Of a stretch of 64,000 nt of DNA, positions 57,191 through 64,000 are shown one piece after another. Made by a program: the position numbers and the translations under genes. The DNA is from Brassica napus. Taxonomy: Eukaryota > Streptophyta > Magnoliopsida > Brassicales > Brassicaceae. Position 1 is the stretch's first letter; every line of letters begins with the position of its first letter. The notes beneath the pieces were generated by a model. That model searched no databases and was not told the origin of the DNA. It saw nothing but the letters and a program-made list of their open reading frames with translations. The stretch is taken from NCBI RefSeq assembly GCF_020379485.1, contig NC_063447.1, positions 53,991,452 through 54,055,451 of the forward strand, given 5' to 3'.

Positions 57191-57195
57191 ATTTT

Positions 57196-58130
57196 TCACT
57201 ATTTCGCTAACTAAACAACCCCTTGATGAACATTTCTCATTCTATTATATAATAAGAGTTTCATTTTTTTGATAAAAATATAAGTTTCCATTTTTCAGTA
57301 AAAATTATAGTCATCCAATTTAAAAAAATCATCCCAGAATCAAATTTTCGCATCTGTTCTATTAAAACACCAGTGTGGCCAATTAATAAAAGTAGGATCC
57401 AACCGTCTATTTAATTTATTTTAAAAAAATTTATAATAAAATATTACCGACGTTATATTGTCAATGCCAAAAACAGTTTCTACTTTTTCTTTGTCTATAA
57501 CCAAAACAGTTAAGTTTCTTCCTACAAAAATAAATTAGATTATTGATTTTTGATGAACACACAATTTTTCGGGATTGAACCCAGTTGCAGAAACCCAATT
57601 CTATTCTTGGAGTCTCAATTGAACATGCAAATAAAAGCTCTTTTGCAGAGTTTTTCAATCCGGCGATAGTGATGCGTCAGCTCCTCCATGGATGGTCGTG
57701 GCCATTTTAGATAGATAGGGGGTGAAGTGTCCAATGGTGAAGGCGATTTGAGATGTAGTTAGACGCGGAAGAAGAGAAGCAAATCTAGGTGAAGATGACT
57801 GAATTTATCTGTTTAAGGACTTCTACGGTGGTTCGCTGAGGATCTTAACAGTATTTGTGGATTAGAAATTGATAAGCATGTTTCGATTACAGTGGAAATC
57901 GTCACCGGTAATGCTAAAACGGTGGATGAACAAAGCCGGCGAAGGATGCTCATCGACCTTTCTTCTTGGCATTCCACGTGTCCTACACCTGTTGTTTTAT
58001 TAACTCATCTTTATCTTTTGCGTTTGCAATTGGAAATTGGGTTATTGGACTTATTTTGTTTGATGTAGAGATGTGGGCTTTAGAAACAAATGCACTTTAT
58101 AGATCTTTGCCCATTTTTTATTTTAACTAG
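57196..58130. other. Intergenic, no supported gene
   Basis: A less AT-rich patch at 57640-58010 has no clear frame on either strand; it could be a degraded coding fragment. Confidence 0.4.
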
Positions 58131-58170
58131 ATCTCGACCTTCGCAACCGCGCAGATTTTTGTTTTCATTT
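58131..58170 (-). mobile_element. Helitron-like 3' end
   Basis: AACTAGATCTCGACCTTCGC, then aaccgcgcag. On the minus strand a GC-rich hairpin word precedes GATCTAGTT. The element would extend rightward. Confidence 0.45.
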
Positions 58171-60688
58171 ATTTTTATATAAATATTTTGTTTTCAATTT
58201 TAAATTGGTATATATTGCAATATGTGTGTCTATCAATTTTTAAAACATAATAAGTTGATGGTTGTATTTTTTTCATTGAATAGATTGTTTTAAACTTTCA
58301 CATGTATTTGTATCTTCTTCTATATATATACTTTTGGATTATTATTTCATTATTAAAATCGTAACTATATATATAAAGATTAGTAAAATATTGTTTTATT
58401 GTCATATTCAAAGATATTGTAACATTTCACAAATTTAGAAAGTTTTTAAAAAATTAAACTTTCTGTTTCATATATTTATATTATCGAGTAAATAATTAAA
58501 TATTTAGTTTTTGTTTAATTTTTAAAATAAACTATATAGTTTAAAATTTGTTTTCATTGGTTTAAGGTAGTAAAAATTAATCATTGTTAGATAATATGAT
58601 TTTTGTTATTTAAAAAAAAAATCTTTATAATTTTAAAAGTTAACATCGATAAATATTTAAATATTTAACATATGAAGGTATTGTATTACAACATTAGATT
58701 ATATCTATTTAATTTATATTATCTATAAATCCAATGAACCATATATTCTTTAAATCCAATTATTGATAGCTCAATAAAAATTTCTGGTAGGTCTAAAATT
58801 TAAATGATAAGATTATAGATTAAATGTAACATGATTTTCTAGGAATAGGTCCATTAAGTCCATTTTTTAAAAAAATCACACATGAATCAAAGTTGTGACT
58901 TCTGTTTTAATATATAAGATGCAATTGCCGACAAAAAAAATAATAATCTAACATTCAGTTTAATCACAAAATACATGGGATCCACTTCGTCAGAAACTGA
59001 ACCGGATCACTTTCCAAGTCACCGGATCATCCGATCAACCATAGATGAACCACAGATTAATAAATAAATAAATTTTATTATATATTTAATATTAGTTATG
59101 AGAATAAATATATACTTGATTCTGACCCGTCTTTAAATGGCGGATATATTTTTTTGTTTTATATTTTTTAAAAAATTTAATTTTTATTTGTGTTTTTAGT
59201 CATATTTATGTTTTTCTTTATAGAATATTTCTCTTAAATAATTAATAAGAAAATTTAATAATTGTATTAAAATAGTTGGACCATACATATATCAATAGGT
59301 CATGTTGTTGTTTTTAAAAAGTGAGATTCTATTTTTTTATAAAACATAAAATAATAATTTGGATATCTATATATTGTATGTTTAAAAAAATTTAGTAAAT
59401 AATTAATTTTAGTTTTTATATACTTATTTTCATTTGACATATAAAATTTCAAAAATAGTTTAGATTATTTAAAAAAAAATTACAACAAGTTAAGATTTAT
59501 GACATCTAACAAAAAATATCAAAACTTAAATTTTCATAAATATTTGTACGTCTATTGTGAATAACAAAACTAAACTTCAAATCAAAATAAACCAAAAATA
59601 AAACATCATTAGTAAAATTGTCGATAACAAAACTAAAAAACCTAATTTCTTAATTAAAAAGTATACAAAACAGATTTAAAAACATAATTAAAATTATAAA
59701 AAAAAAAAGTAAAAGTTATCAGTTGGTTTAACCAGTGGTTCAACTAATAACCGGATTCTGGGTTTTTTGCGGGTTTTGTTAGTTTTTTAAATATTGTTTC
59801 TTTTCACAAAATCCAAACTAAAATTATTTTAGGTCACTGGGTTTACCAGTTCAACCGCGGATCCGGATCGAATTTCAAAACACTGACCACACATATTGTT
59901 CAACGCTTGCAGTGTGTATTTCTATGGGCACTTTAAATTGCTATTTTTTAATGAAACATATTATAATTAAGATTTATACACAAATATTACAAAGAAAAAG
60001 ACAAATATAATTACAAATAGAAACACAAAAATGAAAATTAAATTCCTAAGAAAATGTAAAAAAAAAAATATACCCATACAAAATATGTAAAACAAAAAAT
60101 GTAAAACAAAATGTAAAATTAAATTTTTATGAAACCCATTAAAATTGGGCCATGGACTTTGATTTGCATAACCCATTTTTAATTGCTATACAAATTATTA
60201 TGTGTAATATTATGTGTAATAATAATGTAATTATAATTATATACGAATTTAAATAATTCTAATTTTATGAAAAACATTTTTTTTATTTAATCTATTTATT
60301 TATTACTGTTTTATTACTAAACAAAATTGTAACAATACTTTGTTATTTTTTTTAAAAAAAATACTGTTTGAACTGAAAATAAAGTACCATATTAATGTGT
60401 TAAAAGGCTATGGCAAAAATGTATAGTTTAACAATATAATAAATTCAATACAATTATCAAAATACTTTAAAAAAAAATTACGCAAATATTATCACAGATA
60501 AAAACACAAATATGATTACAAAAAATACATATATGATACAAGGAAAGACACAAGTACATACTTATGAAACTTGATTTATTTAATATATTTACAAAAATTA
60601 TCTATTCTATTAAATTCATATCATACAAAATATGATTATACAAACACACAAACATATAAATTATATTAGACAAAAATTTTAAAAATAA
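58171..60688. other. AT-rich, probably remnants of Helitron-like elements
   Basis: Long A/T-rich tract. Another GC-word (gattctgacccgtctttaaa, then tggcggat) lies near 59117. No gene or RNA gene seen. Confidence 0.4.
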
Positions 60689-60728
60689 AAAATATACCCG
60701 CCCTCTCGAGGGCGGGTCAATATCTAGT
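60689..60728 (+). mobile_element. Helitron-like 3' end with a good hairpin
   Basis: CCCGCCCTC tc GAGGGCGGG (perfect 9 bp stem, 60699-60718), then tcaatatCTAGT. This is the clearest example in the window of the hairpin-plus-CTAGT layout. Confidence 0.6.
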
Positions 60729-61000
60729 TAGTTTATTGAAAATTTTAAATAATCCTAAATGAACTAAAGCGTGTGTAAATGTGACGTCTCAAAAAAAAGT
60801 AATGTCTCAAGTAGTTCATGCTGATGGTGATAATGATGATACAAACAAAAGTCATTCTTTAAGCTTTTTCTGAAATGGGGTCCTAATTTTCCAGTCTTAT
60901 CTACCTATTATCTGTCACATAGAGCTGCTTCTTCTGCTTCTCTTCATAGTTTCTCTATACAAGAGTACATCAGAAAATCTGGTGAATAGTGAGAAATAAG
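60729..61000 (+). promoter_or_regulatory. Upstream region of OFP2
   Basis: Contains a CT-rich stretch (cttcttctgcttctcttcat, 60929-60948) typical of a plant 5' leader. No TATA box stands out. Confidence 0.4.
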
Positions 61001-61954
61001 ATGGGAAAATACAAGTTCAAAATTTCAGATATGATCTCAAATCCATGGTTTCACAAGCTCAAAGACATGACTAAGCAGTCTAAACCCAAAAGCAAACCTA
61101 TTTCTTCTTCATCTTCCTCACACACTCATAACAAGAAGAACCCCTCTTATGCTCCTCCTCAGCAGTCTTCAACCTCTCATTTTTCCATCAGCTTAGTAGC
61201 TAAAAGTCCTCACCATAACTCACCAAGAAACTCTCTTCACAGAAAAAGGATGAGTGAAAGAAAGACACTTTACAAGCCATCTCTTAAACCAATCACTCCT
61301 TTAGGTTTTAACAATAGCAAGATCAACGGTCAAGATTCATCTCACTGTGCGTTTCCAGCTCTTGAAAAGTCCACAGAGTCTTCTGTGTATAGTTTCTACC
61401 AAGAGGAAGACGATGGATTCGTTGATCCTTCCAACTTCAAGGTGGACACAAAGAACAAAGCTTTCACCAAGTACAAGGCCAAAGGGTCTGGCTCCATAGA
61501 GAAAGCTTGTCCTGCAAGTAACCTAACCAAGAAACCACTAAAAAGCCATCTTTCTGTGAAGATTAATAAAGGGAAACAAGAAGAAGATGATGAAGCATGC
61601 AGAGAGAAGAAATACAAAAAGCAAGTTTCTAGTGGAAGAAACTCTTCTGCAGGAATAAACCTCAGAAGAGTAAACTCACCTAGAATTCAACTCTCAGGCA
61701 CGCGTAGAAGCACGTCGAGATCAGAGAGCAGACAACTTGTTCTTGAGAGTTATGCGGTGATGAAGCGTTCCGTTGATCCAAAGAAAGATTTCAGAGAATC
61801 AATGGTGGAGATGATAGAAGAGAACAACATCAGAGCTTCAAAAGACTTGGAGGATCTTCTTGCGTGTTACCTTTCCTTGAATGCAAAGGAGTATCATGAT
61901 CTTATCATCCAGGTTTTCGAGCAAATATGGCGTCAACTTACAAAACACATGTGA
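61001..61954 (+). CDS. OFP2: OVATE family protein 2-like transcriptional repressor
   Basis: 317 aa in one exon. The start is placed at the ATG of [17 protein letters not shown], which matches the N-terminal motif of this OFP clade; an in-frame GTG lies 12 bases upstream and is ignored. The N-terminal motif runs over residues 1-25; the middle is Ser/Lys-rich and disordered, with basic clusters ([16 protein letters not shown]) that may direct nuclear import. The OVATE domain covers about residues 245-315: [52 protein letters not shown] and FEQIWRQL. OFPs repress transcription and bind KNOX/BELL homeodomain proteins. OFP2 is next to OFP17 in Arabidopsis (At2g30400) as I recall; OFP4 is the closest paralogue and cannot be fully excluded. 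Confidence 0.93.
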   Translation: MGKYKFKISDMISNPWFHKLKDMTKQSKPKSKPISSSSSSHTHNKKNPSYAPPQQSSTSHFSISLVAKSPHHNSPRNSLHRKRMSERKTLYKPSLKPITPLGFNNSKINGQDSSHCAFPALEKSTESSVYSFYQEEDDGFVDPSNFKVDTKNKAFTKYKAKGSGSIEKACPASNLTKKPLKSHLSVKINKGKQEEDDEACREKKYKKQVSSGRNSSAGINLRRVNSPRIQLSGTRRSTSRSESRQLVLESYAVMKRSVDPKKDFRESMVEMIEENNIRASKDLEDLLACYLSLNAKEYHDLIIQVFEQIWRQLTKHM

Positions 61955-62980
61955 AAAAAACCCTCTTAATGTAACGTTAACATTAGTATTAGTATCATTC
62001 TGTCTTGTGAAATCTCAGTTTTATGTATTTGTTTTCCTTATTTCTCTTTTAATCAATGGAACCACATAATTAAAGTAGATATCATATTGTTGTTTCAATT
62101 AAAAATGATCACTAAGGGTGTGGAAGCACTAATAAGACTTAAAACATGATTGATTACTAAACATTGTTAAACTAGTCAAGCAAATTACTTCAAGATTTGT
62201 TAGTGTTATTTCTAAGAATATGGAAATGGATTGCGCCATTAACCTTTGAATATTTTGAAACTACAAAGTTGAAAATGGCGGTAAAACTGCTTCAACAAAG
62301 CCAGTGAAGAGGCAGAGATGTAAACATATGAAGTGCTGGAGATTGAGAGGACCACTGACAGATAAACTGAGATTGAACAAAAGAAGAAAGAAACAGAGAT
62401 GTGATTTAAATCTTTAAGGTTCATTCTCTGTCAAGAAGGAGGAATAAGAAAAAGAGGACCACTGTACAGATTCCATCTCCTACCTCTGCTTTGCGTATGA
62501 AAGTTCAGGAAAAGACATGCGAACACGTTAGGGTTTCTGAGTGATTTTTTTTGATTACTGAGCAACAAGTATTCAAATGTTTTTTTCTTTCACAAAGGGC
62601 TTTCAAGCATTCAAATGTTATCATCTTCTTATGCACGATCGAGTCTTAAAACAGTGAATGTGACTGCATCATTTATCACATTTTCACATTTTTGTAGATG
62701 AAAACGACCAGTGTTAAAAATCTCGTATATGATGTAAGATTGAGAACTGAAATAATATATATAAGATATATGTGATATTTTATTCACTTTCAATTGGTTC
62801 TAACTAAATTACAATCTTACAGATTTTGACAAATAAAAATATGGAACTCGTCGCAGTGTTCCTCTTCTTACTTTGTCATTGTGTGAGTTTATAAGGATAC
62901 ACATTTTTTTTTTTTGAACAAAACAAAATAATCTTTATAAATAATTCAAAAACTTTTATTAGTTTTATGTGGAGTTAGGA
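61955..62980. other. 3' flank of OFP2, no further gene seen
   Basis: Short frames at 62239-62424 (-) and elsewhere show no domain. Possible 3' end signals of OFP2 (attaat/aatcaat words) lie at about 62050. Confidence 0.4.
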
Positions 62981-62984
62981 TTTG

Positions 62985-63427
62985 GTGGTTTGATCTTCTA
63001 TGTTTTTGTGATGGCAGCGTGGTTGATATGTTGACTTGCATGTTAGTCGCGTCTGTGAGTCATTGGCTCTGGCGACTGGCGTGACCATGTCTCTTCAGTT
63101 CTGGTGGTTTGGTGCTTGAGGTTTGTTTACTCTATCCTTTTTTTTTTATCATCAAGTTTGTATACTCTATCCAGAATAATAGTTTTGACAGTTTGATCAT
63201 GAAGACCGAAACATATTTGTTTCTTTAGTCAAAGGGTGAAGAGGCCAGATCTGATTTTTGGTAGTCGTTTCGCTGGAAAAAATTGGCTCCAAGCTGGTCC
63301 GGTTTTTACATTGCAATCCCATTTTTATATGTTGGGAATATTTTCCTCTTGTCATTGGTGTTGATTGCCCGGAAGATTTATTATTCTTTATTCTTTGTGA
63401 CTTATATTAAATTTTTATCAAAAAAAT
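62985..63427 (+). mobile_element. Possible LINE 3' end fragment
   Basis: Less AT-rich sequence that ends ttaaatttttatcaaaaaaa, the form of the poly-A end of the LINE at 30018. It has a G/T-rich 3'-UTR look (gatggcagcgtggttgatat) and no coding frame. Confidence 0.4.
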
Positions 63428-63757
63428 ATCTAATTCTAAATTAACTATTAATATTAGTTTTATAGAATAAAAATAATTAATTTATGATTTTAAAATATTA
63501 AAACACTACCTAACACATAAAACAAATATTTATTTTATCAACTACCTAACAATTATTCAGTCTAAAATGCATTATAGCTAACTGATTTCTTATACAAACT
63601 ATAACAGTAACAGATTTTTAATACAAACGACAGCACATCGGCACTAACGACGAGATCGTGTGGCTCACAAAGCCCCGCAGCCTAGTTTGACTCAACAACT
63701 TCTTCTTTTTTTCACAGTTTTGACTTTTCCACTTAAATATTAAAAATTAACTAAAAA

Positions 63758-63765
63758 TATAAATA
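63758..63765 (+). promoter_or_regulatory. TATA box of a gene at the right edge
   Basis: TATAAATA in a locally AT-rich region, followed by a C/A- and CT-rich leader from about 63795. Transcription would start near 63790. Confidence 0.6.
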
Positions 63766-63789
63766 GTTTTTTCAGATATCAATTTCCAT

Positions 63790-64000
63790 TTTATCTTCCT
63801 CGAAGCAAAGAAGAAACTTCTCTGATCACAACCACCTCAAGATCTGCCCTTGAGGGATTCCCAGATCTTCAACTACCTTCCGATCATCTAGTCCGACCCT
63901 CCAATTAACCGATTCCGTTTCAAATCAACAACTCGATTGATTAGTAATGGCTTTCTCCTCCTCCTCCTGCTGAGCTTCTCTCAATCTTCGCTTCTCTTCG
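63790..64000 (+). other. 5' leader of an unidentified gene (runs off right edge)
   Basis: A C-rich leader of at least 210 bases. The first ATG (63947) opens a frame of only eight codons (ends TGA at 63971-63973), so it is either a short upstream ORF or a damaged start. The true product cannot be told from what is visible. Confidence 0.5.

Noticed and set aside
59967..60176. Minus-strand Phe-rich frame resembling a membrane protein
   Set aside because: Product of an A-rich stretch; Phe/Leu/Ile runs arise from poly-A on the opposite strand.
1..64000. CRISPR arrays, bacterial-type operons, tRNA or rRNA genes
   Set aside because: None seen. The tandem repeats present have units of 38 bp to 438 bp without spacers, and the tRNA-like words found are primer binding sites of retroelements.

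Overview
The window is nuclear DNA of a plant in the Brassicaceae, most likely Brassica or a close relative. The evidence is AT-rich intergenic DNA, short genes with GT-AG introns, dense retrotransposons and MITEs, and a run of genes in the order I recall from Arabidopsis chromosome 2 (about At2g30350 to At2g30400): SLX1-like nuclease, CIPK11, EPFL6/CHALLAH, OFP17, OFP2. Two genes I recall between EPFL6 and OFP17 in Arabidopsis (a DUF641 protein and ferrochelatase 2) were not found; gene loss after polyploidy would explain this. Locus numbers are from memory.

Layout. 1-3539: 5' part of a minus-strand Ty1/copia element whose LTR lies inside the end of a small glycine-rich protein gene (3534-3797). 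5115-5392: orphan exon of a DAD1-type phospholipase A1. 6234-6483: Stowaway MITE. 7985-9641: SLX1-like GIY-YIG nuclease (4 exons, minus). 10764-12071: CIPK11 (single exon, minus). 12.1-19.4 kb: repeats, including an inverted-repeat element and a Tourist MITE. 19485-20990: a divergent ARF-like B3 gene and its decayed tandem copy. 21787-23102: three copies of a ~438 bp tandem repeat. 23406-25851: EPFL6 (3 exons including a 47 bp one, minus). 27785-30036: dead LINE. 30284-36215: decayed copia element with intact LTRs and target duplication. 38427-39158: tandem repeat ending in a long hairpin. 41358-42036: OFP17 (2 exons, minus). 44913-57190: a copia element with intact gag and ruined pol, carrying a nested non-autonomous Athila-like element (45307-51444). 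57.2-60.7 kb: AT-rich DNA with Helitron-like ends. 61001-61954: OFP2 (plus). 63758-64000: 5' end of another plus-strand gene.

The host genes do not form a pathway. They are a developmental and signalling set: a calcium-regulated kinase, a secreted peptide ligand, two OVATE-type repressors and a DNA-structure nuclease, preserved in order while transposons filled the gaps.

The most striking points are: (1) a nested Athila-like element with a perfect target duplication whose two LTRs are nearly identical over only 322 bp and very different elsewhere, although its host element has LTRs 98% identical; (2) an iterated TAGCGG dyad module in those LTRs; (3) two copia elements whose primer sites fit the anticodon arm of tRNA-Ile rather than initiator tRNA, one with a base expected from copying inosine; (4) a perfect 25-nt match between the tandem repeat and the EPFL6 coding exon; (5) a copia LTR that supplies the last codon and the stop of the glycine-rich protein.
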